Below are positions 36,544 to 50,556 of a stretch of 64,000 nucleotides of DNA, one piece after another; the first letter of the stretch is position 1; each line of letters begins with the position of its first letter. The position numbers were made by a program, and so were the translations under genes. The notes under the pieces were generated by a model. That model was not told the DNA's origin, ran no database searches, and worked only from the letters and a program-made list of their open reading frames with translations. Source of the DNA: Rahnella bonaserana. Lineage in GTDB: Bacteria; Pseudomonadota; Gammaproteobacteria; Enterobacterales; Enterobacteriaceae. Location: assembly GCF_019049675.1 (NCBI RefSeq), contig NZ_JAFMOW010000053.1:49285-113284 (forward strand), in the 5' to 3' direction.

Positions 36544-36568
36544 GAAAGGCGCCGTCGTGGCGCCTTTC
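36544..36568. terminator. Terminator between LysE-family gene and yheS
   Basis: A perfect 10-bp stem GAAAGGCGCC (36544-36553) / GGCGCCTTTC (36559-36568) has a 5-nt loop. It is symmetrical and can serve both converging genes. Confidence 0.85.
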
Positions 36569-36590
36569 TCATTTCTTACCGAACGATCAA

Positions 36591-38507
36591 CTAGTCGAGA
36601 TCAAACGCCTTCGACATTTCTTCCAGCTGTTCCTGTGCATCGAGCCAGGTCATTTCAGTTTCTTCCAGCGCGCCTTTGACTTTGGTCTGCTGTTGCAGGC
36701 ATTCGGTCAGTTCGGTTTTACGGCTGTTGTCGTAAATCGCGGAATCAGCCAGACGCTCTTCGATAGTCGCCAGCTCGGTACTCAGTTTTTCCATCTGGGC
36801 TTCGAGTTTGGTGATTTGTTTACGCAGAGGCTGAGTCTGATTACGGAAATCGGCTTCGCGACGTTTCTGGTCCTTACGCGACTGCGCGCTGTTAACGCCA
36901 CCGTCTTTGGCCGGTGCATCCTGCTGGCTTTCCTGACGCTGAATGTCCACCAGCCATTGCTGATAATCTTCCAGATCGCCGTCGAACTGTTCGACTTTGC
37001 CGCCGTGAACCAGATACAAATCGTCGGTGGTGGAACGCAGTAAGTGACGGTCATGCGAGACGACGACCATCGCGCCTTCGAAGTCGATCAGCGCTTCGGT
37101 CAGCGCCTGACGCATATCGAGATCTAGGTGGTTGGTCGGCTCATCGAGCAGCAGCAGGTTAGGGCGCTGCCAGACAATCAGCGCCAGTACCAGACGCGCT
37201 TTTTCGCCACCGGAGAAACGCCCGGTCGGATCTGTCACTTTATCGCCGTGGAAACCAAATCCGCCGAGATAATCGCGCAACTGCTGTTCGGTTTCTTTGT
37301 TCGCCAGACGAACCAGATGTTGCAACGGTGAGTCTTCAGCGCGCAAAAACTCCAGCTGATGCTGGGCGAAGTAACCGAGTTTGACGCCTTTCGCCAGGCC
37401 GATATCACCCTGCAGCGGTGGCATGGTACCTGCGAGCAGTTTGATCAAAGTGGATTTACCGGCACCGTTACGGCCCAGTAAGCCGATACGCGATCCCGGC
37501 ACCAGATTCAGTTTGATCGACTCCAGAATGGTGGTGTCACCATAACCGGCGCTGACTTTTTCCATACGCAACAGCGGATCGGGCAAACTTTCCGGCGAAC
37601 GGAAGCTAAAATGAAAAGGATTGTCGACGTGTGCCGGGGCAATCAGCTCCATACGCTCAAGCATTTTGATACGGCTTTGCGCCTGCTTGGCCTTGGTCGC
37701 CTGTGCACGGAACCTGTCGATGTAGCTTTGCAGATGCGCCACTTTTTCCTGCTGACTTTCAAACAATGCCTGCTGTTGCGACAGTTTGGTCGCGCGCTGG
37801 CGTTCGAAGGACGAGTAGTTGCCGGTGTATTCGTTCAGCGACTGCTGTTCGATATGCATAATTTTATCGACGATGGGATCGAGGAAATCCCGGTCATGGG
37901 AAATTAACACCAGCGTGCCGGTGTAGCTTTTCAGCCATTTTTCCAGCCAGATCACCGCGTCCAGATCCAGGTGGTTAGTCGGTTCGTCGAGCAGCAGTAA
38001 ATCAGAACGGCAAATCAGCGCCTGCGCCAGATTGAGACGCATACGCCAGCCGCCGGAGAATGATTTCACCGGTTGCTGCAACTGATTTTGCGTGAACCCT
38101 AAACCGCTGAGCAGGCTGGCCGCGCGCGCAGGAATGGTCCAGGCGTTAATCGCGTCGAGTTTACCGTGCAACGTGGCGATGGCATGGCCGTCATCCCGCT
38201 CGTTGGCTTGTTGTAATTGTGCTTCCAGCTGGCGGAATTCGCGGTCGCCGTCGATAACATACTCTATCGCCGGTTCGTCCAGCGCAGGCGTTTCCTGATT
38301 CACCCAGGCCAGCGCCCAGTTAGACGGAAACGTCAGGTTGCCTGCATCGGCGCTCATTTCACCTTTTAACAGGGAAATCAGGGTGGATTTACCGCAGCCA
38401 TTTTTGCCCACCAGCCCGACTTTCTGGCCGGGATTGATGGTCGCAGACGCGTTGTCCAGCAGCACGTTTGTGCCGCGTCGGATTTGTAAGGAGGAGAAAA
38501 CAATCAT
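36591..38507 (-). CDS. yheS: YheS, ABC-F family ATPase
   Basis: Cytosolic duplicated ATP-binding protein of the ABC-F (ribosome-associated, EttA/Uup-like) group, 638 aa, no membrane spans. Domain 1 has Walker A GKNGCGKST, signature SFSGGWRMRL and Walker B LLLLDEPTNHLD. The inter-domain linker is rich in charged residues and Gln. Domain 2 has GRNGAGKST, FSGGEKARL and LLLLDEPTNHLD. The C-terminus is a charged coiled coil (KQITKLEAQMEKLSTELATIEERL). SD GGAGGAG precedes the start. Divergent from kefG. Confidence 0.94.
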   Translation of the reverse strand: MIVFSSLQIRRGTNVLLDNASATINPGQKVGLVGKNGCGKSTLISLLKGEMSADAGNLTFPSNWALAWVNQETPALDEPAIEYVIDGDREFRQLEAQLQQANERDDGHAIATLHGKLDAINAWTIPARAASLLSGLGFTQNQLQQPVKSFSGGWRMRLNLAQALICRSDLLLLDEPTNHLDLDAVIWLEKWLKSYTGTLVLISHDRDFLDPIVDKIMHIEQQSLNEYTGNYSSFERQRATKLSQQQALFESQQEKVAHLQSYIDRFRAQATKAKQAQSRIKMLERMELIAPAHVDNPFHFSFRSPESLPDPLLRMEKVSAGYGDTTILESIKLNLVPGSRIGLLGRNGAGKSTLIKLLAGTMPPLQGDIGLAKGVKLGYFAQHQLEFLRAEDSPLQHLVRLANKETEQQLRDYLGGFGFHGDKVTDPTGRFSGGEKARLVLALIVWQRPNLLLLDEPTNHLDLDMRQALTEALIDFEGAMVVVSHDRHLLRSTTDDLYLVHGGKVEQFDGDLEDYQQWLVDIQRQESQQDAPAKDGGVNSAQSRKDQKRREADFRNQTQPLRKQITKLEAQMEKLSTELATIEERLADSAIYDNSRKTELTECLQQQTKVKGALEETEMTWLDAQEQLEEMSKAFDLD

Positions 38508-38636
38508 AAAGCGCCGTGTTGAGAGTATGTTAAATTGTCATGATAATGATCTAAACAAGACGTATCGCGTCCCATTTTGTCTTTGCGAAGCATGGTAACG
38601 GAAAAACCGCACCCTGACGACGCTTTGGAGGTATTG

Positions 38637-39191
38637 ATGTCGCAGCCACCAAAGGTTTTGCTGCTGTATGCCCATCCGGAATCACCCGATTCGGTCGCCA
38701 ACCGCGTTTTACTGCAACAGGCTCAACAGCTTGAACATGTCACCGTGCATGATTTGTACGCCCACTACCCTGATTTTTTTATTGATATCCATCGTGAGCA
38801 ACAACTGCTGCGCGATCATAAGGTGATTGTTTTTCAGCATCCTCTTTATACCTACAGTTGTCCGGCGTTGTTGAAAGAATGGATGGATCGCGTCCTCGCG
38901 CGCGGTTTTGCCAGCGGGGCAGGCGGCAATGCGCTTAACGGAAAGTACTGGCGTTCGGTGGTCACCACGGGTGAACCGGAGGGTGCGTACCGGGCGGGGG
39001 GCTATAACCGTTATCCGATGTCCGACATTATGCGCCCATTCGAGCTGACGTCTGCTATGTGCCATATGCACTGGATGACGCCCATCATCATTTACTGGGC
39101 GCGCCGCCAGAAACCGGATGTGCTGCAAAGTCATGCCGAAGCTTACGGCGAATGGCTGAAATCCCCGTTACCAAACGGAGGGATTGCATAA
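38637..39191 (+). CDS. kefG: KefG, ancillary protein of the KefB potassium efflux system
   Basis: A 184-aa flavodoxin-fold (NAD(P)H quinone reductase-like) cytosolic subunit needed for full activity of the KefB antiporter. Start 38637 ([16 protein letters not shown]) is set by GGAGG 6-7 nt upstream and by match to E. coli KefG; the upstream 20 codons are not convincing. FMN-fold landmarks: [25 protein letters not shown] and TTGEPEGAY. The stop overlaps the kefB start (TAATG). Confidence 0.95.
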   Translation: MSQPPKVLLLYAHPESPDSVANRVLLQQAQQLEHVTVHDLYAHYPDFFIDIHREQQLLRDHKVIVFQHPLYTYSCPALLKEWMDRVLARGFASGAGGNALNGKYWRSVVTTGEPEGAYRAGGYNRYPMSDIMRPFELTSAMCHMHWMTPIIIYWARRQKPDVLQSHAEAYGEWLKSPLPNGGIA

Positions 39192-40999
39192 TGGACGTTT
39201 CCAATATTCCCATGGCGATCCTGCTGTTTTTGTTCGCTGCTGTGGTCGCCGTGCCGGTGGCGCAGCGTTTAGGGATTGGCGCAGTGCTGGGTTATTTGCT
39301 GGCCGGGATCGCCATCGGTCCGTGGGGACTGGGCTTTATCCGCGACGTGGATGAAATTCTGCACTTCTCTGAACTCGGCGTGGTTTTCCTGATGTTTATC
39401 ATCGGGCTGGAACTGAACCCCGGCAAACTGTGGGCGTTGCGGCGGCAAATCTTTGGCGTCGGCGCCGGGCAGGTGATCCTGACCGCGCTGGTACTTGGCG
39501 GGTTGTTGTATCTGACGAAGTTTTCCTGGCAAGCCGCGGTGATCGGCGGTATCGGGCTGGCGATGTCATCCACGGCGATGGCATTGCAGCTGATGCGTGA
39601 CAAAGGCATGACGCGTAACGAAGGCGGTCAGCTGGGTTTTGCCGTATTGCTGTTCCAGGATATCGCGGTGATCCCGGCGCTGGCGCTGATACCGATTCTG
39701 GCGGGAGGCTCTGAAGGCAGCAATAACTGGGAGATGATCGGCCTGAAAGTGCTGGCCTTTGGCGGCATGCTGATCGGCGGACGTTATCTGCTGCGGCCGA
39801 TTTTCCGGCTGATTGTGGCTTCCGGCGTGCGTGAAGTATTTACCGCCGCCGCACTGCTGGTGGTGCTTGGTTCGGCGCTGTTCATGGATACGCTGGGCTT
39901 TTCGATGGCGCTCGGAACGTTTATCGCCGGGATTTTATTGGCTGAAAGCGAATATCAGCACGAACTGGAAATCGCTATCGAGCCATTTAAGGGTTTACTG
40001 CTCGGGCTGTTCTTTATTTCTGTCGGCATGGCGCTGAATCTGGGCGTGCTATATACCCACATTTTGCTGGTGCTGGCAGGCGTGATCATTCTGGTCACGG
40101 TCAAAGGCGCGGTACTGTACGGGCTTTCCCGCATATTTGGCCTGCGCACATCGGTACGCCTGCAGTTTTCTGCCGTGCTCAGTCAGGGCGGTGAATTTGC
40201 TTTCGTGCTGTTTTCGGCGGCTGGCGCGCAGAAAGTGATCTCCTCCTCGCAGCTTTCGCTGTTGCTGGTCGTGGTAACAATATCCATGATGACCACACCA
40301 CTACTGATGCAGTGGGTCGACCGGATCCTGGTACGTCGCTACAACGACGGCGAAGAGAGTGATGAAAAGCATTTTGTGCAGGATGACGAACCGCAGGTGA
40401 TTATTGTCGGATTCGGACGCTTCGGACAGGTGATCGGACGTTTGCTGATGGCCAATAAAATGCGCATCACAGTGCTGGAGCGTGATATCAGTGCCGTCGG
40501 GCTGATGCGGACTTACGGTTATAAAGTGTATTACGGCGATGCGACCGAACTGGAACTGCTCAGGGCTTCAGGTGCTGAAAAAGCAAAATCGATTGTGATC
40601 ACTTGCGATGAGCCTGCGGACACCATGACCATCGTGCATTTGTGTCAGCAGCATTTTCCTCATTTGAATATTCTGGCGCGCGCCCGCGGACGTGTTGAAG
40701 CGCATGAGCTGTTGCAGGCTGGTGTGGCGAATTTCTCCCGTGAGACATTTTCCAGTGCGCTGGAATTAGGCAAAAAGGCGCTGGTCACGCTGGGCATGCA
40801 TCCGCACAGTGCGTACCGCGCCCAGCAACATTTCCGTCGTCTTGATATGCGGATGCTACGTGAACTGGTACCGCAAAACCGCGGCGATGTGGCGCAGATT
40901 TCCCGTGTGAAAGAAGCGCGGCGCGAACTGGAAGATATCTTCCAGAGCGAAATGCACAACGAACGTCGTCAGCTTGATGGCTGGGACGATGACGAATAG
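39191..40999 (+). CDS. kefB: Glutathione-regulated potassium-efflux system protein KefB
   Basis: Inner-membrane K+/H+ antiporter (CPA2 family) of 602 aa, opened by glutathione adducts to protect against electrophiles. The start overlaps the kefG stop by one base; the longer frame lies inside kefG. About 12 membrane spans occupy residues 5-380 ([14 protein letters not shown] loop, [12 protein letters not shown]). The cytoplasmic RCK/KTN domain has [17 protein letters not shown] (NAD-binding) and a C-terminal charged tail. Organised as in E. coli, with yheV next. Confidence 0.95.
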   Translation: MDVSNIPMAILLFLFAAVVAVPVAQRLGIGAVLGYLLAGIAIGPWGLGFIRDVDEILHFSELGVVFLMFIIGLELNPGKLWALRRQIFGVGAGQVILTALVLGGLLYLTKFSWQAAVIGGIGLAMSSTAMALQLMRDKGMTRNEGGQLGFAVLLFQDIAVIPALALIPILAGGSEGSNNWEMIGLKVLAFGGMLIGGRYLLRPIFRLIVASGVREVFTAAALLVVLGSALFMDTLGFSMALGTFIAGILLAESEYQHELEIAIEPFKGLLLGLFFISVGMALNLGVLYTHILLVLAGVIILVTVKGAVLYGLSRIFGLRTSVRLQFSAVLSQGGEFAFVLFSAAGAQKVISSSQLSLLLVVVTISMMTTPLLMQWVDRILVRRYNDGEESDEKHFVQDDEPQVIIVGFGRFGQVIGRLLMANKMRITVLERDISAVGLMRTYGYKVYYGDATELELLRASGAEKAKSIVITCDEPADTMTIVHLCQQHFPHLNILARARGRVEAHELLQAGVANFSRETFSSALELGKKALVTLGMHPHSAYRAQQHFRRLDMRMLRELVPQNRGDVAQISRVKEARRELEDIFQSEMHNERRQLDGWDDDE

Positions 41000-41078
41000 T
41001 CCGGCTGGCGAAAAAATAATTTTGCCGTCTGAATGAAAAATGACCGGACGCAATGTCGCAGATTTCAGGAGAAGTAAC

Positions 41079-41282
41079 ATGGCTACAACCCGTAAACGGT
41101 TTATCGCTGGTGCGGTATGTCCGAAATGTAAGGCGATGGATACGCTGGCTTTATGGCAGGAAGATCAGGTCGAAGTGGTGGAGTGTGTGAAGTGCGGGCA
41201 CCATCAGCGTCAGACCGATGCACAGGTCAGCAAGAAGCTGCGGCCGGAAGAGCAGGTGATTGGTATTTTCGATCCGAAGTAG
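41079..41282 (+). CDS. yheV: YheV, zinc-ribbon family protein
   Basis: A 67-aa protein with a zinc ribbon formed by C14-x2-C17 and C36-x2-C39 (AVCPKCKAMD / VECVKCGHH) and the conserved C-terminal EEQVIGIFDPK. Start 41079 (MATTRKRFIAGAV) has GGAGAAG upstream. Function unknown. It lies downstream of kefB, as in E. coli. Confidence 0.93.
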   Translation: MATTRKRFIAGAVCPKCKAMDTLALWQEDQVEVVECVKCGHHQRQTDAQVSKKLRPEEQVIGIFDPK

Positions 41283-41480
41283 CGTTATTGCTCGTGTTTT
41301 TTTATGCTGGTAGTACAGAGACGCGGATTTCCGCTACACTCTTCGCCAAATTTATCCGGCCGCGCTTTTCAGGATGATCTCATCGAAAAGTGGCCGTCAC
41401 TGAATTAGCCTTAAGCGAAGTTGCGTGCGTGATGAAACGCCCGCAGACAACAAATTGAGTTTCCAACGGTAGGAGTTATC

Positions 41481-42086
41481 ATGAAAGTAGCAAAAGACCT
41501 GGTCATCAGCGTGGCATATCAGGTACGTACAGAAGACGGTGTGTTGGTTGATGAATCTCCGGTGAGCGCGCCGTTGGATTACCTGCATGGCCATGGTTCC
41601 CTGATCTCCGGTCTGGAAACTGCGTTGGAAGGTCATGCCATTGGTGACGTTTTTGACGTGCATGTTGGCGCGAATGACGCTTACGGCAACTACGATGAAA
41701 ACCTGGTTCAGCGCGTGCCTAAAGACGTGTTCATGGGTGTTGATGAGCTGGAAGTGGGTATGCGTTTCCTGGCTGACACCGATCAGGGTCCGGTTCCTGT
41801 AGAAATCACTGAAGTTGATGGCGACCACGTTGTTGTCGACGGCAACCATATGCTGGCAGGTCAGGATCTGAACTTCCACGTTGAAGTTGTGGCAATTCGT
41901 GAAGCGACTGAAGAAGAACTGGCTCACGGCCACGTTCACGGCGAACACGGCCACGATCATGGTCACGACCATGAACACGGTGAAGGTTGCTGCGGTGGTC
42001 ACGGCCACGATCATGATCACGACCACGGTCATGATCACGGCAAAAAAGGCGGTTGTGGCGGTAATGGTGGCTGCGGTTGCCACTAA
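41481..42086 (+). CDS. slyD: FKBP-type peptidyl-prolyl isomerase SlyD (metallochaperone)
   Basis: Cytosolic prolyl isomerase and nickel chaperone, 201 aa. FKBP domain (VAKDLVISVAYQVRTEDG, DYLHGHGSLISGLE) with the inserted IF chaperone domain (about 70-125), then a C-terminal tail from about residue 150. The tail is very rich in His, Asp, Gly and Cys (repeated HGHDH units, CCGG, CGGNGGCGCH), which binds Ni2+ and Zn2+. GGAG precedes the ATG. A terminator separates it from the converging slyX. Confidence 0.97.
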   Translation: MKVAKDLVISVAYQVRTEDGVLVDESPVSAPLDYLHGHGSLISGLETALEGHAIGDVFDVHVGANDAYGNYDENLVQRVPKDVFMGVDELEVGMRFLADTDQGPVPVEITEVDGDHVVVDGNHMLAGQDLNFHVEVVAIREATEEELAHGHVHGEHGHDHGHDHEHGEGCCGGHGHDHDHDHGHDHGKKGGCGGNGGCGCH

Positions 42087-42112
42087 TCACTGTCTTTGCA
42101 CAGTGATAAAAA

Positions 42113-42139
42113 CGAAAGGCGCCGCAAGGGCGCCTTTTT
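42113..42139. terminator. Terminator between slyD and slyX
   Basis: A perfect 9-bp stem AAAGGCGCC (42115-42123) / GGCGCCTTT (42129-42137) is flanked by A and T runs. It serves both converging genes. Confidence 0.88.
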
Positions 42140-42157
42140 GTTGCGTCAGAAACAGCA

Positions 42158-42376
42158 TCAGTAATGCGGCGGAGGCGTTTCTTCCGACTGATCGGCAATC
42201 ATTGATGGCTGGCTGGCACGAAGTTTGTCTGTCAGCAGGCGCAGGTGATCGTGCAATCTGCTCATCTCCAGCTGGTGCTGTGTGACGATCAAATTCAGCT
42301 CTTCAATCGTGATTTCCTGAAAAGCCAGCTTGTTTTCCAGCATCTCAAGACGTTGTTCAACGGTGTTTGAGTCCAT
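42158..42376 (-). CDS. slyX: SlyX family protein
   Basis: A 72-aa, largely coiled-coil protein of unknown function, close to E. coli SlyX ([12 protein letters not shown] and [12 protein letters not shown] cores, C-terminus EETPPPHY). I start at the second ATG (42376) because GAGG is 8 nt before it but only 2 nt before the first ATG; this gives the E. coli length. Divergent from fkpA. Confidence 0.93.
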   Translation of the reverse strand: MDSNTVEQRLEMLENKLAFQEITIEELNLIVTQHQLEMSRLHDHLRLLTDKLRASQPSMIADQSEETPPPHY

Positions 42377-42524
42377 AATCATTACCTCATTGTGCGGCTC
42401 AAGTTGATCAGGTTGAGCACTGACCGGAACCCTATACTCTATTGTAGACCGGCGATTCTACCCGTAAACCTGCTTAATTGCCTGACCTCTGCGGCGCTTT
42501 ATCTTCGACTCTTCATAACCAGAC

Positions 42525-42552
42525 GAAACTAATTGAGGTACAAAAGGTCTGA
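42525..42552 (+). promoter_or_regulatory. Probable sigma-E promoter of fkpA
   Basis: GAAACT (42525-42530) and TCTGA (42548-42552), 17 nt apart, resemble the sigma-E -35 (GAACTT) and -10 (TCTGA) elements. E. coli fkpA is transcribed by sigma E. The start would fall near 42558, giving a leader of about 110 nt. Confidence 0.5.
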
Positions 42553-42669
42553 ATATGACGCTAATGGCGTGTATAGAGATTGTTTTGTCGTGAGACGGAC
42601 AGTTATAGTAACCGCCGAACTTTCGTAATTATTACCAGAGGTCATATGCTTCTGGTCTTGGAGAAATGG

Positions 42670-43524
42670 ATGAAATCACTGTTTAAAGTAACTCTGCTGG
42701 CAACTACCATGGCGCTCGCCCTGAATGCCACCCAGGTTATGGCTGCTGAAGCCACAGCACCGGCCGCTGCTGCCCCTGCGCCAGCCGCTGCCCCTGCTGC
42801 AGCTGCTCCGGCAGCAACAGACACGACCAAGTTCAAAAATGATGACGAGCAGGCTGCTTATGCTCTCGGCGCATCACTGGGTCGCTACATGGACAACTCC
42901 CTGAAAGAGCAAGAAAAACTGGGCATCAAACTGGATAAAGACCAGCTGATCGCCGGTGTTCAGGATGCGTTCGCCAACAAAAGCAAACTGTCTGATCAGG
43001 AAATCGAGAAGACTCTGCAAACCTTCGAAGGCCGTGTGAAAGCATCTGCACAGGCTAAGATGGAGCAGGACGCTAAAGCTAACGCTGACAAAGGCGACAA
43101 ATTCCGTGCTGATTTCGCCAAAGAAAAAGGCGTGAAGAAGACTGAATCAGGCCTGCTGTACCAGGTAGAAAAACCAGGTACTGGCGCAGCGCCAAAAGAC
43201 AGCGATACCGTTGTAGTGAACTACAAAGGAACTCTGACCGACGGTACTGAGTTTGATAACTCCTATACCCGTGGCGAGCCGCTGTCTTTCCGTCTTGACG
43301 GTGTTATCCCGGGCTGGACCGAAGGCCTGAAACACCTTAAGAAAGGCGGCAAAATCAAGCTGGTCATCCCACCAGCACTGGCTTACGGCAAAACTGGCGT
43401 CCCGGGGATCCCTGCTAACTCTACTCTGGTGTTCGATGTTGAACTGCTGGATGTGAAAGCGGCACCAAAGGCTGACCCGAAAGCAGCTGAAAAACCTGCT
43501 GAAGCGGCACCAAAAGCAAACTAA
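42670..43524 (+). CDS. fkpA: FKBP-type periplasmic peptidyl-prolyl isomerase FkpA
   Basis: Periplasmic prolyl isomerase and chaperone of 284 aa. Start 42670 (MKSLFKVTLLATTMALAL) gives a clean signal peptide cut near VMA-AE; upstream codons are not supported. The mature protein has an Ala/Pro-rich segment (AAAAPAPAAAPAAAA), a helical dimerisation domain (YALGASLGRYMDNSLKEQEKLG) and a C-terminal FKBP domain (VVVNYKGTLTDGTEFDNSYTRGEPL, GWTEGLKHLKKGGK, IPPALAYG). A lysine/proline/alanine tail ends it. A sigma-E-like promoter lies upstream. Confidence 0.97.
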   Translation: MKSLFKVTLLATTMALALNATQVMAAEATAPAAAAPAPAAAPAAAAPAATDTTKFKNDDEQAAYALGASLGRYMDNSLKEQEKLGIKLDKDQLIAGVQDAFANKSKLSDQEIEKTLQTFEGRVKASAQAKMEQDAKANADKGDKFRADFAKEKGVKKTESGLLYQVEKPGTGAAPKDSDTVVVNYKGTLTDGTEFDNSYTRGEPLSFRLDGVIPGWTEGLKHLKKGGKIKLVIPPALAYGKTGVPGIPANSTLVFDVELLDVKAAPKADPKAAEKPAEAAPKAN

Positions 43525-43546
43525 GTTGCTGTTGAGCTGTTGCAGA

Positions 43547-43576
43547 AAACCGTCGCTAAATGCGGCGGTTTTTTTT
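43547..43576 (+). terminator. Terminator after fkpA
   Basis: A stem AAACCGTCGC (43547-43556) / GCGGCGGTTT (43562-43571), with one G-T pair and a 5-nt loop, is followed by TTTTT. Confidence 0.9.
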
Positions 43577-43788
43577 CGCCTTAAACTTTTCTTACAGCCC
43601 GCCCTTCATTTTATTGAGGTTACTCTATGATGATAACTTGACGCTTTTGTTTCCCCGGCATAACGTCACAGATCCATATAATCGCAAGGCCGTTTTTTCT
43701 GTGTCTTTGATACAGTAACGACCGTGGAATGATGAATAATGCGTCCTGACTCCCGTTGGAAGGCGCGATAGAGAGGGTGGTAGCTTCG

Positions 43789-44511
43789 ATGTCTAATTCG
43801 CTTATAACTGGCGAAACCGGTGAACTGGATTTGCTGGACCAACGTCCGTTCAGCCAGGTCGATCATGAGATTTTGTCTTCATACGAGGCCGTGGTGGACG
43901 GACTTGCGATGCTGATCGGTGAGCATTGCGAAATTGTTCTGCATTCACTGGAAGACCTGAAATGTTCAGCGGTTCGTATTGCAAATGGTGAGCATACCGG
44001 CCGTAAGATCGGCTCACCGATTACCGATTTAGCTCTGCGCATGTTGCATGACATGACCGGTGCGGACAGCAATGTGTCCAAAGCCTACTTCACGCGTGCG
44101 AAAAGTGGTGTGTTGATGAAGTCGGTCACCATCGCTATTCGTAACCGTGAGCAACGCGTTATTGGTCTGCTGTGCATCAACATGAATCTCGACGTACCTT
44201 TCTCGCAAATTATTCAGACCTTTATGCCGCCTGAAACTCAGGAAGTGGCATCTTCCGTAAACTTCGCCTCATCTGTGGATGACCTGGTTGCGCAAACGCT
44301 GGAATTCACTATCGAAGAAGTGAACGCTGACCGCACCGTTTCTAATAACGCGAAGAACCGTCAGGTTGTGTTGAATCTTTATGAAAAGGGTATTTTTGAT
44401 ATCAAAGATGCCATAAATCAGGTTGCTGACCGCCTCAATATTTCCAAGCATACGGTTTACCTGTATATCCGCCAGTTTAAAAGCGGGGATCTGGTGGGGA
44501 ACGAGCGTTGA
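43789..44511 (+). CDS. yheO: YheO, PAS/helix-turn-helix transcriptional regulator
   Basis: A 240-aa protein, the same length as E. coli YheO (DNA-binding regulator family with an N-terminal YheO-type PAS-like domain and a C-terminal helix-turn-helix). I start at 43789 ([21 protein letters not shown]); an upstream in-frame start adds 11 unlikely residues. The HTH is in [23 protein letters not shown]. Targets are not well established. Its last bases overlap tusD by 4 nt, linking it to the tus operon. Confidence 0.92.
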   Translation: MSNSLITGETGELDLLDQRPFSQVDHEILSSYEAVVDGLAMLIGEHCEIVLHSLEDLKCSAVRIANGEHTGRKIGSPITDLALRMLHDMTGADSNVSKAYFTRAKSGVLMKSVTIAIRNREQRVIGLLCINMNLDVPFSQIIQTFMPPETQEVASSVNFASSVDDLVAQTLEFTIEEVNADRTVSNNAKNRQVVLNLYEKGIFDIKDAINQVADRLNISKHTVYLYIRQFKSGDLVGNER

Positions 44512-44900
44512 AACTGCGTTATTGCCTCCTGGTAACCGGTCCTGCTTACGGAACACAACAAGCCAGTGCAGCGTATCAGTTCGCCCTGGCCTTGATAGAC
44601 AGCGGCCATCAGCTGGACAGCGTGTTTTTTTATCGTGAGGGCGTTCTCAACGGTAATATGCTTTCCGCACCCGCGTCGGACGAATTTGATCTGGTCAGAT
44701 CCTGGCAGCGTATGGCGGCGGACCATCAGGTCGCTCTCAATGTTTGCGTGGCAGCGGCTTTACGTCGCGGTGTCATCGATGAAACAGAAGCCCACAATCA
44801 GGGACACGGCCAGACGAATTTACAAGCCGGTTTTGCCCTGACCGGGTTGGGCAGCCTCGCAGAAGCGTCGCTGACCTGCGATCGCGTGGTGCAGTTCTGA
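44508..44900 (+). CDS. tusD: Sulfurtransferase TusD
   Basis: Sulfur-relay subunit of the TusBCD complex, which takes persulfide sulfur from TusA towards MnmA for 2-thiouridine in tRNA. 130 aa. It starts with TTG at 44508, overlapping the yheO stop by 4 nt; no ATG or GTG is available near the conserved N-terminus ([16 protein letters not shown]). The active-site cysteine is C80 in [13 protein letters not shown]. The last base overlaps an ATG usable for tusC. Confidence 0.94.
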   Translation: MKLRYCLLVTGPAYGTQQASAAYQFALALIDSGHQLDSVFFYREGVLNGNMLSAPASDEFDLVRSWQRMAADHQVALNVCVAAALRRGVIDETEAHNQGHGQTNLQAGFALTGLGSLAEASLTCDRVVQF

Positions 44901-44917
44901 TGGAGCAGGGACCGGCA

Positions 44918-45277
44918 ATGAAGAAAATAGCGTTTGTGTTCACTCAGGGACCCCACGGCACTTCAGCGGGAAGAGAAGGCCTGGATGCGCTGCTGGCGAC
45001 ATCAGCCCTGACCGAAGATATCGGCGTGTTTTTTATGGCTGATGGCGTTTTTCAGCTCATGCCGGCACAACAACCAGAAAAAATTCTCGCCCGTAATTAT
45101 ATTGCCACATTCGGTGTGTTATCACTTTACGACGTCGATCAGTGCTTTGTCTGTGAAGACTCGCTGAAGTCACGTGGTTTATCTGCGGGACATGAATGGG
45201 TACTGGATGTCGAGCCGTTGTCTGCGACTGAAATTCGCGGACGACTGGCCAGTTTTGATGTGGTGATGACGTTTTAA
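44918..45277 (+). CDS. tusC: Sulfurtransferase complex subunit TusC
   Basis: DsrF-like subunit of the TusBCD heterohexamer, 119 aa from 44918 ([27 protein letters not shown]), matching the E. coli length, with CAGGGA 7 nt upstream. An alternative ATG at 44900 overlapping the tusD stop would add six residues. Structural rather than catalytic subunit. Confidence 0.93.
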   Translation: MKKIAFVFTQGPHGTSAGREGLDALLATSALTEDIGVFFMADGVFQLMPAQQPEKILARNYIATFGVLSLYDVDQCFVCEDSLKSRGLSAGHEWVLDVEPLSATEIRGRLASFDVVMTF

Positions 45278-45290
45278 ATCAGGAAATTCC

Positions 45291-45578
45291 ATGCTTTTTA
45301 CTCTTGCCCGTTCCCCGCAACAATGTGATTTCTCATTGATTGTTAAGCTGGTCGCTCAGGAAGATGCACTTTTGCTGATGCAGGATGGCGTACTGGCTGC
45401 GCTTGATGGCAGTGAGGCATGTAATCTGCTCAGCCAACATGTTCAGTCGATTTATGTCCTCAGCGAGGATCTGGCGGCCAGAGGATTGGTTGGTCAAATT
45501 TCGCACAGAATCACATTGATCGACTATACTGGATTCGTCGCGCTGACTGAGAAACATACCCAGCAAACAGCATGGTGA
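45291..45578 (+). CDS. tusB: Sulfurtransferase complex subunit TusB
   Basis: DsrH-like subunit of TusBCD, 95 aa as in E. coli, starting MLFTLARSPQQCDFSLI. It contains LLLMQDGVLAAL and the C-terminal LIDYTGFVALTEKHTQQTAW. Preceded by AGGAAATTCC. The last gene of yheO-tusDCB; the str promoter begins 23 bp after its stop. Confidence 0.93.
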   Translation: MLFTLARSPQQCDFSLIVKLVAQEDALLLMQDGVLAALDGSEACNLLSQHVQSIYVLSEDLAARGLVGQISHRITLIDYTGFVALTEKHTQQTAW

Positions 45579-45601
45579 TTTACTGATGTGCTGTATATTT
45601 C

Positions 45602-46663
<1,062 letters not shown>

Positions 46664-46750
46664 TCACTTCGCAGTAGTTATGCTAACCAAGCGGGCGCTT
46701 CAAGAAGCCAACCCGCTTGGGTTAACTGAACTTGAACGTCCTAGTTATAG

Positions 46751-48874
<2,124 letters not shown>

Positions 48875-48900
48875 GCCACAGTTTTAAACACAATGATCCC

Positions 48901-50130
<1,230 letters not shown>

Positions 50131-50150
50131 TCGCTGATAATTAAGAGCAA

Positions 50151-50176
50151 AAAAAGGGTGCCTCGGCACCCTTTTT
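50151..50176 (+). terminator. Terminator of the str operon
   Basis: A perfect 12-bp stem AAAAAGGGTGCC (50151-50162) / GGCACCCTTTTT (50165-50176) with a very short loop and a T run. Confidence 0.92.
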
Positions 50177-50217
50177 TATTGCCCAAAATTTGCAGGTAAA
50201 AGAGTACAAACTACATT

Positions 50218-50236
50218 TGCAATAATAACCATTCTC
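50218..50236 (+). promoter_or_regulatory. Fur box upstream of bfd
   Basis: TGCAATAATAACCATTCTC matches the 19-bp Fur consensus at 13 positions, including the AAT-A-TAA and CATT cores. It lies 41 bp before the bfd start. Iron starvation should induce bfd, as known for bfd genes of this order. Confidence 0.7.
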
Positions 50237-50276
50237 ATTTACAGTTAGTTTAAGATTTAAACGAAGTGTGGTTAAT

Positions 50277-50471
50277 ATGTACGTGTGTTTGTGCAATTCA
50301 GTCAGCGATAAAACGATTAGACAGGCAGTCAGACGTTACCAGCCGCAAACGTTCCAACAGCTTAGAAGTTTTGTTCCGGTAGGAACGCAATGTGGCAAAT
50401 GCGTGCGCGCGGCACGACAGATAATGGAAGATGAATTACAGCAAATTCCTGAGTACAAAAACATCGCGTAA
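50277..50471 (+). CDS. bfd: Bacterioferritin-associated ferredoxin
   Basis: A 64-aa [2Fe-2S] protein that reduces the iron core of bacterioferritin to release Fe2+. Cluster ligands C4, C6, C39 and C42 ([18 protein letters not shown]). I start at 50277 (MYVCLCN) as in E. coli; a GTG 9 bases earlier is in frame. It is separated by 85 bp from bfr. A Fur box upstream fits iron-starvation induction. Confidence 0.95.
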   Translation: MYVCLCNSVSDKTIRQAVRRYQPQTFQQLRSFVPVGTQCGKCVRAARQIMEDELQQIPEYKNIA

Positions 50472-50556
50472 AAATACTTAGCTAAAAAGTGTGCCTTTTT
50501 TTTGACTTACTCTGAACCGGATCTACGCTTTAGATACCGGAACGGAGGAGTTACCT

